DNA of 64,000 nucleotides from contig NZ_VNIK02000001.1 of assembly GCF_007785775.2 (NCBI RefSeq), positions 732,678 to 796,677 on the forward strand, written 5' to 3'. The notes below the pieces were generated by a model. The model made no database searches and was not told the origin of the DNA. It worked only from the letters and a program-made list of their open reading frames with translations. This DNA is from Flagellimonas hadalis (GTDB lineage Bacteria > Bacteroidota > Bacteroidia > Flavobacteriales > Flavobacteriaceae). The stretch's first letter is position 1. The number at the start of each line of letters is the position of its first letter. Shown one piece after another: positions 9,010 through 17,573 of the stretch. The position numbers were made by a program, and so were the translations under genes.

Positions 9010-9345
9010 ACACACCCCTTACCCCTCTTTTTAGAGGGGAATAGTGCTTCCCTCCTAATAAGGAACGCTACGCCACCTTTTTCTGGCTGGGCGATAACAA
9101 ATATTTTATCACAGAGGTAGAGGAAGAAAAGTCACTTCTTTTTAGAAACTAGACATACCCCTTGCCCCTCTTTTTAGAGGGGAATAGTGCTTCCCTCCTA
9201 ATAAGGAACGCTACGCCACCTTTTTCTGGCTGGGCGATAACAAATATTTTATCACAGAGGTAGAGGAAGAAAAGTCACTTCTTTTTAGAAACTAGACATA
9301 CCCCTTGCCCCTCTTTTTAGAGGGGAATAGTGCTTCCCTCCTAAT
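8917..9345 (+). repeat. Three tandem copies of a 143-bp unit made from a gene 3' end and its terminator
   Basis: The units start at 8917, 9060 and 9203, each 143 bases. Unit 1 contains the last 30 codons and stop of the gene at 8644 plus about 50 downstream bases. Units 2 and 3 appear identical to each other and differ from unit 1 at about ten positions. Eight of those are in the coding part and six are synonymous (for example TTG/CTG, GAC/GAT, AAA/AAG, TCG/TCA, AGG/AGA, AAT/AAC), with Thr to Asn and Pro to Leu the only amino acid changes. Each junction falls on the five bases AAGGA, also present after unit 3 at 9346. Confidence 0.93.
9022..9039. terminator. Terminator-like hairpin, repeated at 9165-9182 and 9308-9325
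   Basis: The arms CCCCTCT and AGAGGGG pair perfectly around a TTTT loop, 12 bases after the stop codon at 9009. The same hairpin recurs in tandem units 2 and 3. There is no long T tract after it, so termination is likely but not certain. Confidence 0.5.
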
Positions 9346-9354
9346 AAGGAGGGA
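9335..9354. repeat. Palindrome spanning the stop codon of the DUF559 gene
   Basis: TCCCTCCT and AGGAGGGA are perfect inverted arms with a 4-base AATA loop. The stop codon (9341-9343) and the last Pro-Pro-Tyr codons of the minus-strand DUF559 gene lie inside it. The left arm ends tandem unit 3, and the right arm begins where the intact downstream sequence resumes. Confidence 0.75.
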
Positions 9355-9739
9355 CAGAGGGAGGTGTAAACCCGTCCGCTTCAAAACCCAAAATATAATC
9401 CTCTATCTCCCGTAGGACATTCTCCATATCCTTCAAAACCTGATGGTCCGAAAATCGGAGTACATGGATGCCCAGTTCGTTCAATCGATTCGTTTTTTTC
9501 ACATCTTTTTCCCAAACTTCCACGATTTCATGTGAATAACCATCAACTTCTATGGCAAGTCGTAATTTGTTACAGAAGAAATCAACGATATATTCATCAA
9601 TTGGCTTTTGTCGGTGAAAATCATATCCATGCATTTGGTCCCTCTTCAACTTCTGCCACAAGAGCACTTCGGACCTAGTGGCATTGTTCCGCAATTGTCT
9701 TGCAAGTTCTTTAAGCTTTGGGTTATATTTGATGATCAT
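9341..9739 (-). CDS. DUF559 domain protein (predicted small endonuclease)
   Basis: A 132-residue protein from the ATG at 9739 (an upstream in-frame extension to 9931 would run into the thioesterase gene on the other strand and is rejected). It carries the DUF559 pattern NATRSEVLLWQKLKRDQ (about residues 20-36), then VDFFCNKLRLAIEVDG (about 62-77) and RLNELGIHVLRFSD. This is the Vsr-like/PD-(D/E)XK type fold with Asp and Glu-Val-Asp as likely metal ligands. The C terminus GFTPPSVPPY is encoded by a palindromic repeat. Solitary DUF559 genes are scattered in many bacterial genomes next to repeats. The biological role is unknown; mobility is my inference. Confidence 0.85.
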   Translation of the reverse strand: MIIKYNPKLKELARQLRNNATRSEVLLWQKLKRDQMHGYDFHRQKPIDEYIVDFFCNKLRLAIEVDGYSHEIVEVWEKDVKKTNRLNELGIHVLRFSDHQVLKDMENVLREIEDYILGFEADGFTPPSVPPY

Positions 9740-9788
9740 TTCATTCCGCCATTGTTCCTTTTCAAAGGGGATTAAATCCCAACAAAAT

Positions 9789-10334
9789 ATGAAAAAATTC
9801 AAATCGTCCAAGGAAAGCAGGGTATCCATCACCGAACTGATGCTGCCCTCCCATTCCAATTTTGGGGGCAAAGTGCACGGGGGGCACATCTTGAACCTGA
9901 TGGACCAGATTGCCTTTGCCTGCGCCTCCAAACACTCCCAAAGTTATTGTGTGACCGCCTCGGTGAATCGGGTGGATTTCCTGAACCCCATCGAGGTGGG
10001 CGAACTGGTCACGCTAAAGGCCTCCATCAACTACACGGGCAAGACCTCCATGGTGGTCGGGGTACGGGTGGAATCCGAAAAAGTGACCACTGGAGAGGTA
10101 AAACACTGCAATTCTTCCTATTTTACCATGGTGGCCAAGGGAAAGGACGGCAAGAACAAGACCGTTCCCGGGTTAATCTTGAAGACCAAACAGGACATTC
10201 GCCGTTTTGCCCGCAGCAAGGAACGGAAAGAATCCGCCTTCCAACGGGACAGCAAGTACGAATCGGCCAATTTTAAGGTAAACGATTTTCTGGAATTCCT
10301 ACAAGGGGAGAACGTTACGATGGATTTTGATTGA
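9789..10334 (+). CDS. Acyl-CoA thioesterase, hotdog fold
   Basis: A 181-residue protein with the YciA/BACH-type hotdog signature: SHSNFGGKVHGGHILNLMDQ at residues 21-40 (the catalytic Asp is probably the one in LMD) and a long central helix. It would hydrolyse acyl-CoA to free fatty acid and CoA. The in-frame extension upstream to 9678 overlaps the DUF559 gene and adds unrelated sequence, so the ATG at 9789 is used. It ends 20 bases inside the 3' end of the converging pgl gene (stop-to-stop overlap 10315-10334). Confidence 0.87.
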   Translation: MKKFKSSKESRVSITELMLPSHSNFGGKVHGGHILNLMDQIAFACASKHSQSYCVTASVNRVDFLNPIEVGELVTLKASINYTGKTSMVVGVRVESEKVTTGEVKHCNSSYFTMVAKGKDGKNKTVPGLILKTKQDIRRFARSKERKESAFQRDSKYESANFKVNDFLEFLQGENVTMDFD

Positions 10335-11040
10335 GTTGGACCGCGGCCTCCTCATCCAAAAACCAAACCAATTTTCCTGATTTTGGGTTGACCAACGATG
10401 CCGGATACACTTCTGACCCTTCCGTTTTTTCAATGATGGCCTCCACTTTTTCCGCTTTTGATGCTCCTGTGACCAAAAAGGCCACTTCCTTGGCCGTGTT
10501 GATCACTTTCCCATTGATGGACACCCGTTTCTGGCCAGAATCGGGGTGTGTCGCCACCACGCAATGGTCCGCGGCATCCCAAAGCTCAATTTGATGGGGG
10601 AAAATGGAAGCCGTATGCCCATCATCGCCCATACCCAAGATCACCAAATCGAATTGGGGCACTTCCCCCACTCGATCCAAATCAATTTCAAGCAGATTGG
10701 CATAGCGCATCGCCTCACCTTCGGGATCCTTTTCACCCAAAATACGGTTGATGTTTTCGTGGGGCAGATCAATCTTGGAAAAGAGATGTTCCACGGTCAT
10801 TTTGTAATTGCTCTCATCATCCGTTGGGGGCACACAACGCTCATCGCCCCAATAAAAATGCACTTTGGTCCAGTCCACTTTATCGGCAAAGTTTTGGGCC
10901 AGCACATCGAACACGATCTTGGGGGTGCTCCCTCCGGAAAGTGCCACATGAAAAGCCTCATGTTCTCCCGCTTTTTCCACAAAATAGGCTGAAAACTGCT
11001 CAGCGACTTCGTTTTTGTCTTTATATATTTTTATTTCCAT
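10315..11040 (-). CDS. pgl: 6-phosphogluconolactonase
   Basis: A 241-residue protein of the DevB/NagB-like fold with SGGSTP at residues 35-40, the conserved VHFYWGDERCVPP (about 69-81) and the LGMGDDGHTASIFP motif (about 138-151). It hydrolyses 6-phosphogluconolactone in the second step of the oxidative pentose phosphate pathway. The gene follows zwf, which makes the lactone, by 48 bases on the same strand, so the two are probably one operon. The start at 11040 was preferred to an in-frame start 13 codons upstream because it gives the normal N terminus. Confidence 0.92.
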   Translation of the reverse strand: MEIKIYKDKNEVAEQFSAYFVEKAGEHEAFHVALSGGSTPKIVFDVLAQNFADKVDWTKVHFYWGDERCVPPTDDESNYKMTVEHLFSKIDLPHENINRILGEKDPEGEAMRYANLLEIDLDRVGEVPQFDLVILGMGDDGHTASIFPHQIELWDAADHCVVATHPDSGQKRVSINGKVINTAKEVAFLVTGASKAEKVEAIIEKTEGSEVYPASLVNPKSGKLVWFLDEEAAVQLNQNPS

Positions 11041-11088
11041 GTAAATATCTTTTGTGTTCCCAACATCTCCAACCTTCACTTCCGACTT

Positions 11089-12621
11089 CTAACAAATCAC
11101 ACAATACCCCGGATCATCGGCCAAGTTCTCCCCTGGGTTTCGCCAGAATCCTTTTCCATCAAAAAGATCATCAGCATTTTCAGGGCCCCAAACACCAGCG
11201 GCATAGCCGTACATGCGAACATCCTTCCCATTTTGCCAATAATTGAGAATGGGGTCCACAAATTCCCAAGCAGCTTCTACCTCATCGGCACGGGCGTACA
11301 AAGTGGCATCGCCCTGCATGGCATCCAACAAAAGGCGTTCATAGGCTTCCATCACATAGGTTTCGGCCAAACTTGAATAATAAAAATCGAGATTGGCCCT
11401 TTCCACCCTAAATCCTTGTCCTGGGACTTTCACCCCAAACTTGATCAGAATACCTTCATCAGGCTGTATTCTGATAATGAGTTTATTGTCTTTGCGGTGC
11501 ATCCCCTGCTCGTTGAAGATTTGGTGGTGTGGTTCCTTAAAATGGATGACCACTTCGGTTGCCTTGGTGGGCATCCGTTTGGCCGTCCGTACATAAAAGG
11601 GCACTCCGTGCCAACGCCAATTGTCCACATAAAACTTGATCGCGGCGTAGGTCTCCGTAGTTGAATTGGGGTCCACCCCATCTTCTTCCCTATAGCCTTT
11701 TACCTTTTCTCCATTTACCACGGATTCTACATATTGCGCCCGTATGGTGTTTTCGAAAAGTACTTTTTCATCCGTCATTACCCTGAGGGATTTCAAGGCT
11801 TTCACCTTTTCATTTCGGATTTCCTCCGCTTCTGCCCCAATAGGTGGCTCCATGACCACCAACGATACAATCTGAAGCAAGTGGTTCTGGAACATGTCAC
11901 GCAATGCACCGGATTTGTCGTAATAACCACCCCGTTTTTCCACTCCAACACTTTCGGCATTGGTAATTTCCACATGCTCGATATAATTTCGGTTCCAAAG
12001 CGGTTCAAAAATGCTGTTGGCAAACCGCGTCACCAAAAGGTTTTGCACGGTCTCCTTACCCAAATAGTGATCTATGCGGTATATCTGGGGTTCCGTAAAA
12101 TATTGATGGAGTCCTTTATTCAGTTTTTTGGCCGTTTCCAAACTATAGCCAAAAGGTTTTTCCACGATCAGACGTTTCCAGCCATTCTTTTGGGTGTTCA
12201 TTCCAGCATCGGCCAGGTTATGTGCCACGGTCTCGTACAAGGTAGGCGGCGTGGACAGGTAATAAATAATGTTCCCAGAAGTTTCATGGGCCGTCTTCAA
12301 TTCTTCCACACGTTTGCGCAGACTTTTGTAATCGGTATCATAGCTATTGCCCAAATCTTCATAAAAAAGCTTGTCGGCGAATCCTTTGATTTCATCCTTA
12401 CCCAGTTTCTTGGTCTTTTCCTTCAGATAATCACTTTCGTAAACCACACGGTCACGGAAGGTTTTATCAGTAAGTTCACTACGGCTCACCCCCAAGACCA
12501 CAAAATTTTTGGGCAGGTGATTGGCAACGTATAGGTTAAAAAGGGCTGGAATCAGTTTTCTAGCAGTGAGATCTCCCGATGCCCCAAAAATTACGAGCAT
12601 CTGGTTTTCGGTCTTTTTCAT
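11089..12621 (-). CDS. zwf: Glucose-6-phosphate dehydrogenase
   Basis: A 510-residue enzyme, normal length. It shows the Rossmann loop GASGDLT at residues 13-19, VEKPFGYSLETA (about 153-164) and the active site RIDHYLGKE at 182-190 with the catalytic His region. It oxidises glucose 6-phosphate to the lactone with reduction of NAD(P). ATG codons at 12621 and 12624 are adjacent and either may be used. The gene is read away from gnd, and the 167-base gap between them carries near-matches to the -7 consensus in both directions (TATATTCG on the minus side, TAGGTTCG at 12721-12728 on the plus side). pgl follows. Confidence 0.94.
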   Translation of the reverse strand: MKKTENQMLVIFGASGDLTARKLIPALFNLYVANHLPKNFVVLGVSRSELTDKTFRDRVVYESDYLKEKTKKLGKDEIKGFADKLFYEDLGNSYDTDYKSLRKRVEELKTAHETSGNIIYYLSTPPTLYETVAHNLADAGMNTQKNGWKRLIVEKPFGYSLETAKKLNKGLHQYFTEPQIYRIDHYLGKETVQNLLVTRFANSIFEPLWNRNYIEHVEITNAESVGVEKRGGYYDKSGALRDMFQNHLLQIVSLVVMEPPIGAEAEEIRNEKVKALKSLRVMTDEKVLFENTIRAQYVESVVNGEKVKGYREEDGVDPNSTTETYAAIKFYVDNWRWHGVPFYVRTAKRMPTKATEVVIHFKEPHHQIFNEQGMHRKDNKLIIRIQPDEGILIKFGVKVPGQGFRVERANLDFYYSSLAETYVMEAYERLLLDAMQGDATLYARADEVEAAWEFVDPILNYWQNGKDVRMYGYAAGVWGPENADDLFDGKGFWRNPGENLADDPGYCVIC

Positions 12622-12788
12622 CATCTTTTTTGGTTTCTGGTGGATTGGATCCAATCACCTTCAATGGTTATCCCAATGAAGCCGTTTATTTTTTGAGCAT
12701 GACGAATATAAGGTTTATTTTAGGTTCGTAATTCAAGAAAGGGCATCCTTAGGGTTGTCTTAACAACGAAAGAAGATAAAAAAACAAA

Positions 12789-14201
12789 ATGGCAGACACG
12801 TATGATTTTGGCCTTGTGGGCCTTGGGGTAATGGGACGCAATTTTATTCTGAATGTGGCCGATAATGGATTTACCGCTTTTGGTAACGATTTGGATGAGG
12901 AAAAAGTGACAGCTTTGATCACAGAAGGGGGCAATACGGACAAAGTTAACGCTTCCACCGATGTAAAAACCTTCGTAAATGCCCTGACCACACCCCGAAA
13001 GATCATGCTTTTGGTACCGGCCGGAAAAGTGGTGGACATCGTCATTGAAAATTTGTCGATTTATTTGGACAAAGGGGATATCATCATCGACGGGGGAAAC
13101 TCCTTTTTTACGGATACCGACCGTCGTGAGGCCTATTTAAAGGGAAAAGGCATCAACTTTTTTGGAGCCGGGGTGTCCGGGGGAGCCAAAGGGGCCCGAC
13201 GTGGTCCAAGTATCATGCCCGGAGGGTCCAGAGAAGCCTACCAACATGTAAAACCCATTTTTGAGGCCGTTTCCGCCAAATACAAAGGTGAGCCCTGTGT
13301 GGCCTATCTGGGTCCAAAATCAGCAGGAAACTATGTGAAAATGGTGCACAACGGCATCGAATACGGGTTGATGCAACTCACCTCGGAAATCTATGACCTG
13401 CTGAAAAAAGCAGGCGGACTCTCCAATGCGGAACTGCACCAAACTTTTGCCAAATGGAACGAAGGTAGGTTGCAATCCTTTTTGGTGGAGATCACTTCTG
13501 AAATCTTTGAGCAAAAAGACGATTTGGGCGATGGCGAACTCGTGGACAAGATCTTGGACAAGGCCAAACAAAAGGGAACCGGGAAATGGACCTCTCAAAA
13601 TGCCATGGACCTCGGTATTCCCGTGCCCACTATCGATGTAGCGGTGAGCATGCGGGAACTTTCCGCCTTAAAGGACGAACGCATCAAAGCAGACAAACTG
13701 TATGACCGCCCAACGCCCAACGTGGTGGAAAAAGCCGATTTTATCTCCAAAGCAGAACAAGCATTGTATTTTGCCTTTATCATCACCTATGCGCAGGGCA
13801 TGCACCAATTGGCCGACGCCTCCAAGGAATACGGCTACGAACTGGAACTAGGTGAAATTGCCAAAATCTGGCGGGCAGGTTGTATCATCCGCGCCGCTTT
13901 GTTGGCAGACATTACCGATGCTTATCAAGCCAATGAAAAATTGGAAAACCTATTGCTCTCCCCTTCCTTTGTGGAAAAGGTGAAAGAAACCGTGGCAGCC
14001 GCACGGCAAATCACGGCCTATGGGGCCTTGAACGGGATTCCTTTGGCGGGACTCTCCAATGCCCTCACCTATTTTGATGCCTATACCAGCAGCCGATTGC
14101 CGTTGAATTTGATTCAGGCGCAACGCGATTATTTTGGTTCACACACCTATGAGCGCGTGGACCGTGAAGGGATTTTTCATACGGAGTGGGAGGACAATTA
14201 A
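12789..14201 (+). CDS. gnd: 6-phosphogluconate dehydrogenase, decarboxylating
   Basis: A 470-residue enzyme of the long (6PGDH) type. The nucleotide loop GLGVMG is at residues 11-16, the substrate loop GVSGGAKGARRGPSIMPGG at about 128-146 and the catalytic Lys in GNYVKMVHNGIEYG (about 180-193). It converts 6-phosphogluconate to ribulose 5-phosphate, CO2 and NADPH. With zwf and pgl on the other side of the intergenic region, the whole oxidative branch of the pentose phosphate pathway is encoded here. The ChaN-like gene begins 29 bases downstream. Confidence 0.94.
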   Translation: MADTYDFGLVGLGVMGRNFILNVADNGFTAFGNDLDEEKVTALITEGGNTDKVNASTDVKTFVNALTTPRKIMLLVPAGKVVDIVIENLSIYLDKGDIIIDGGNSFFTDTDRREAYLKGKGINFFGAGVSGGAKGARRGPSIMPGGSREAYQHVKPIFEAVSAKYKGEPCVAYLGPKSAGNYVKMVHNGIEYGLMQLTSEIYDLLKKAGGLSNAELHQTFAKWNEGRLQSFLVEITSEIFEQKDDLGDGELVDKILDKAKQKGTGKWTSQNAMDLGIPVPTIDVAVSMRELSALKDERIKADKLYDRPTPNVVEKADFISKAEQALYFAFIITYAQGMHQLADASKEYGYELELGEIAKIWRAGCIIRAALLADITDAYQANEKLENLLLSPSFVEKVKETVAAARQITAYGALNGIPLAGLSNALTYFDAYTSSRLPLNLIQAQRDYFGSHTYERVDREGIFHTEWEDN

Positions 14202-14230
14202 TGATTAATGATCAATTATCAATACTTACA

Positions 14231-15085
14231 ATGAACAAAATCTTTTTCTCAATAGTCTTCACTCTATGCCTAACCTTTGGTTACGCCCAAAAAGCACCCT
14301 ATATCATCTACAATGCCAAAGGCAAAAAGGTGTCCTATGAAAAAATGGTGAAAAGCTTGGAGAAAAAGGACATGGTCCTCTTTGGGGAACTGCACAACAA
14401 CCCTATTTCACATTGGTTGCAGTACGAGCTCACTTCCGACCTTTATGCCAAAAGGCCGCTCATTCTCGGTGCCGAAATGATCGAGGCCGACAATCAGGAT
14501 GAATTGGACGCCTATCTGGCAGGCACCATCGACTACAAGGCCTTGGATTCCACCGCCCGACTGTGGAACAACCACAAAACTGATTATGCTCCTTTGGTGG
14601 ATTTCGCCAAGGACAAAAAACTGGTCTTTGTGGCCTCCAATGTACCCCGTCGCTACGCCAGTCTGGTTTACAAAGGAGGTGGTTTTCAAGCGTTGGACAC
14701 CCTTACCCAAGAGGAAAAGTCATGGATAGCCCCCTTACCGATCGCTTACGACCCGGAACTGCCCGGATATAAGAACATGTTGGCCATGATGGGCGACCAT
14801 GCCACACCTTCCATAGTAATGGCCCAGGCCATCAAAGATGCTACCATGGCACATTTCATCTTAAAAAATTACAAGGAAGGTAGTATGTTCCTCCACTACA
14901 ACGGAGCCTACCACTCCAACGACTATGAAGGCATTGTGTGGTACCTGAAAAAAGACCGCCCCGATTTGCAGTACGGGACCATTTCCACCGTGATGCAGGA
15001 CGATGTGCACCAATTGGAAGCCGAAAACATGGGTATTGCGGATTTTATCATCTGTGTGGACAGCAACATGACCACTACTTACTGA
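14231..15085 (+). CDS. ChaN-like haem-binding family protein, secreted
   Basis: A 284-residue protein with a signal peptide (about residues 1-19, ending TFGYA-Q). The motif VLFGELHNNPISHW (about 43-56) is the hallmark of the ChaN/Haem_bd_uptake family (PF04187). Campylobacter ChaN is an iron-regulated lipoprotein that binds haem; whether this homologue does so is unknown, and it lacks a lipobox Cys. In-frame starts upstream to 14186 overlap gnd and would bury the signal peptide, so the ATG at 14231 is used. It is probably co-transcribed with gnd, though no functional link is evident. Confidence 0.82.
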   Translation: MNKIFFSIVFTLCLTFGYAQKAPYIIYNAKGKKVSYEKMVKSLEKKDMVLFGELHNNPISHWLQYELTSDLYAKRPLILGAEMIEADNQDELDAYLAGTIDYKALDSTARLWNNHKTDYAPLVDFAKDKKLVFVASNVPRRYASLVYKGGGFQALDTLTQEEKSWIAPLPIAYDPELPGYKNMLAMMGDHATPSIVMAQAIKDATMAHFILKNYKEGSMFLHYNGAYHSNDYEGIVWYLKKDRPDLQYGTISTVMQDDVHQLEAENMGIADFIICVDSNMTTTY

Positions 15086-15220
15086 CCATCTTTATTCTTC
15101 TTCAATTTTAAGAGGAATTATTTCGTATTTTTAGAAATCAAAAACTTACTAATCCCATCCTAGTAAAAAAATCACTCGTCACCTTGCTCCTCTTGGTGGC
15201 CATAAACCTTATAAATACAA

Positions 15221-15586
15221 ATGAGCCCAAAATTTGAAGCAGGCATCAATATTGCCATAAAAATCCCAAAAAGTAAATACGACAAGACAGTTGCTTTTTA
15301 TAGGGATATTTTAAAATTGGAAGTAGAGGAAAAACCCATTGACAACCCAACGGTTTCAAGAACACATGAGGTGAAATTTGGCAACAATATCATATGGTTG
15401 GATTGTGTGGACAACTATACACATTCAGAAACTTGGTTGCAACTTACTGTTCCTGATGTGGAAGAAGCAACAAATTATCTAGAACAGAACGGAGTGGAAA
15501 CTTGTGACGAAATCGAGGAAATCCCACAAAACATGCACTGGATCCAAGATCCCGCGGGAACTGTATTCAACCTACAAAAGAGATAA
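15221..15586 (+). CDS. VOC superfamily (glyoxalase/dioxygenase-like) protein
   Basis: A 121-residue protein with a vicinal-oxygen-chelate fold made of two beta-alpha-beta-beta-beta units: one at about residues 5-57 (FYRDILKLEVEEK) and one at about 62-119 (LQLTVPDVEEATNYLEQNGV and the terminal IQDPAGTVFNL). Members include glyoxalases, dioxygenases and drug-binding resistance proteins; the substrate is unknown. The stop lies 10 bases before the first codon used for the arr-like gene, so the two are likely expressed together. The 135 bases upstream hold no complete gene. Confidence 0.82.
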   Translation: MSPKFEAGINIAIKIPKSKYDKTVAFYRDILKLEVEEKPIDNPTVSRTHEVKFGNNIIWLDCVDNYTHSETWLQLTVPDVEEATNYLEQNGVETCDEIEEIPQNMHWIQDPAGTVFNLQKR

Positions 15587-15596
15587 AAGCCACACA

Positions 15597-16037
15597 TTGG
15601 GACAAGACGAAAAAAATCAAAGAACAGCTCAAACTCCTTTTGCCCAAACCTATTTTCACGGCACTAAGGCTGACTTGAAAATCGGTGACACCATCGAACC
15701 TGGGTATAATTCAAACTTTGGTCAGCGGAAAAATGCCAAGTACATCTTTCTGACCGCTACTTTGGATGCTGCCATCTGGGGTGCCGAGCTCGCTTTGGGA
15801 GAAGGTCGTGAGCGGATTTATCTGGTGGAACCCACCGGAAAAATTGAGGATGATCCGGATTTGACCGATCAGAAATTTCCTGGAAATCCTACTAAATCGT
15901 ATCGTTCCACCCATCCTTTCAAGGTGGTGGGTGAAATTACTATCTGGCAAGGACATCCGCCCCAGCAGGTCAATGCCATGAAGGGACATCTTGAACACTT
16001 AAAAGATCAAGGGATTGATTCACTGAATGATGAATAG
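15597..16037 (+). CDS. arr: Rifampin ADP-ribosyltransferase (Arr-like)
   Basis: From the TTG at 15597 the protein has 146 residues, the normal Arr length. Hallmarks are YFHGTKADLKIGD (about residues 19-31), YIFLTATLDAAIWGAELA (about 49-66), IYLVEPTGKIEDDP (74-87) and FPGNPTKSYRS (94-104). Arr enzymes move ADP-ribose from NAD to rifampicin and inactivate it; some chromosomal homologues may have other targets. The frame has an ATG at 15504, but that would overlap the VOC gene by 83 bases and add residues not found in the family, so the TTG 10 bases after the VOC stop is preferred. A strong terminator follows. Confidence 0.82.
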   Translation: MGQDEKNQRTAQTPFAQTYFHGTKADLKIGDTIEPGYNSNFGQRKNAKYIFLTATLDAAIWGAELALGEGRERIYLVEPTGKIEDDPDLTDQKFPGNPTKSYRSTHPFKVVGEITIWQGHPPQQVNAMKGHLEHLKDQGIDSLNDE

Positions 16038-16064
16038 CCCTTAAAGCACAGAAATCATATTGAA

Positions 16065-16094
16065 AAAGCCCATTTACAAATGTAAATGGGCTTT
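16065..16094. terminator. Bidirectional terminator between arr and the efflux operon
   Basis: A 13-bp perfect stem (AAAGCCCATTTAC paired with GTAAATGGGCTTT) with a 4-base loop, A-rich before and T-containing after. It lies between the stop codons of two converging genes, at 16037 and 16146. Confidence 0.87.
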
Positions 16095-16145
16095 CCTTTG
16101 GGTAAAACAATAGCCAATACAGTAGGCCAAGCTGATTTGGAATCC

Positions 16146-17573
16146 TTAATTCCAGCCGCCGCCCAAAGACCGGTACATCTTTACCTGGGCCAACAACTGG
16201 TCTTTTTTGGTCTCCACAAGCTCCATTTTGGACTCCAAGGCCTCCCGCTGTGCCAAAAGCACCTCGATATATTCCACTCGTGCGGATTGGAACAAACGCG
16301 TGGAAAGGTCAATGGATTGGGTCAGGGCCTGCACTTGACCGTCTTTCAATTCATAGCTCTTTTTCAAATTGTCGATATTGGACAACTGGTTGGCCACTTC
16401 GATATAAGCATTCAAAATGGCCTTTTCATATTCGTACACCGCCTGCAACTGCCTGTCCGTAGCATTTAGATACTGCGCTTTGATCGCATTTCTGTTGATC
16501 AGGGGCGCCACCATATCACCCATTACCGAATACAGAACGGATTCTGGCGTGGTGGTCAAATATTTGGTGTCGAATGCTTCCAACCCCACACCCGCTTTGA
16601 TGGTAAACTGCGGATAAAAACTGGCCTTGGCCGCTTTGGTGTCCAATTTGGCCGCTGCCAATTCCAATTCAGCTTGGCGCACATCGGGACGGTTCTGCAA
16701 CAATTGTGATGGAATTCCTGCATACAATTGATCAATCGGGGTATCAATAAAATTATCTGAAGTACGATTGATATGCTGTGGTGACCTACCGATCAAGAAA
16801 TTGAGTTTGTTCTCGGTCTCCACAATCTCCTGTTGGATTTCATATTTATGACTTTGGTTCTTCAACACTTCCGCCTGAAAACGCTGTACCGCCAATTCGG
16901 TGGCACGTGCCGCCTGCTTCTGGAGTTTCACCATATTGAGGGCGTTCTGTTGGATTTCCAAGTTTTGGTCGATGATGGCCAATTGGTTGTCCAAGGCCAT
17001 CAGTTCATAATACGAATCCGCAATCTCAGCTACCAAATTGGTGACCATGAAATTCTTCCCTTCCACGCTGGACAGGTATTCGTACACGGCCGCCTTTTTC
17101 TCATTGCGAAGCTTCTTCCAAACATCGAGTTCCCAAGTGGCAAAGGCACCCAGACCATAATTGGTCAAAGGTTCGGGAAATTCTTCCCCTTCCTTCACTT
17201 CGAGGTTCTTCTCCACGGCGCCATTGCGGGTATACTCGCCTACTTTTTCCACTTCGGCACCGGCCTGAAAGTTGACAAAGGGCAAATATTCCCCGGTTTT
17301 GGCCCGAATCACGTTCTTGGACATGTCCACTTGTTGTAACATGATGTTTAATTCCTGGTTTTTCACCAAGGCCGTATCGATCAAGGCAATCAGGTTGGGA
17401 TCTTTGAAAAACTCCTTCCATTGCACCAACCCCGAGTTCACGGTGTCCGTGGACTGGTTTCGGTACTGCTCGGGAACAGCCGTGTTCTCGTCCCTGATCT
17501 CGCGGGTGGGCACACAAGAATATAGTGCCACTACTGCGAGAATGCCTATCACTATTGATTTACTATTCTTCAT
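16146..17573 (-). CDS. RND efflux outer membrane lipoprotein (TolC/OprM family)
   Basis: A 475-residue protein from the ATG at 17573, with a lipoprotein signal (Cys20 in ALYSC), two outer membrane efflux repeats of long heptad-like helices (for example IQQNALNMVKLQKQAARATE near residue 200), and the typical QNRPDVRQAELELAAAKLDT (about 278-297). It would form the exit duct of the pump. An alternative ATG at 17603 would extend the overlap with the pump gene and push the lipobox back, so 17573 is preferred; it overlaps the pump stop by 11 bases. Last gene of the operon. Confidence 0.9.
   Translation of the reverse strand: MKNSKSIVIGILAVVALYSCVPTREIRDENTAVPEQYRNQSTDTVNSGLVQWKEFFKDPNLIALIDTALVKNQELNIMLQQVDMSKNVIRAKTGEYLPFVNFQAGAEVEKVGEYTRNGAVEKNLEVKEGEEFPEPLTNYGLGAFATWELDVWKKLRNEKKAAVYEYLSSVEGKNFMVTNLVAEIADSYYELMALDNQLAIIDQNLEIQQNALNMVKLQKQAARATELAVQRFQAEVLKNQSHKYEIQQEIVETENKLNFLIGRSPQHINRTSDNFIDTPIDQLYAGIPSQLLQNRPDVRQAELELAAAKLDTKAAKASFYPQFTIKAGVGLEAFDTKYLTTTPESVLYSVMGDMVAPLINRNAIKAQYLNATDRQLQAVYEYEKAILNAYIEVANQLSNIDNLKKSYELKDGQVQALTQSIDLSTRLFQSARVEYIEVLLAQREALESKMELVETKKDQLLAQVKMYRSLGGGWN

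Noticed and set aside
8917..9345. The triplicated sequence as a CRISPR array
   Set aside because: The 143-bp units abut directly with no spacers and derive from a gene end.
15140..15245. A signal-peptide-like reading frame (VKKSLVTLLLLVAINL) upstream of the VOC gene
   Set aside because: It has no ATG, stops after about 25 codons and overlaps the VOC start. It may be a gene remnant, but that cannot be supported from this sequence alone.
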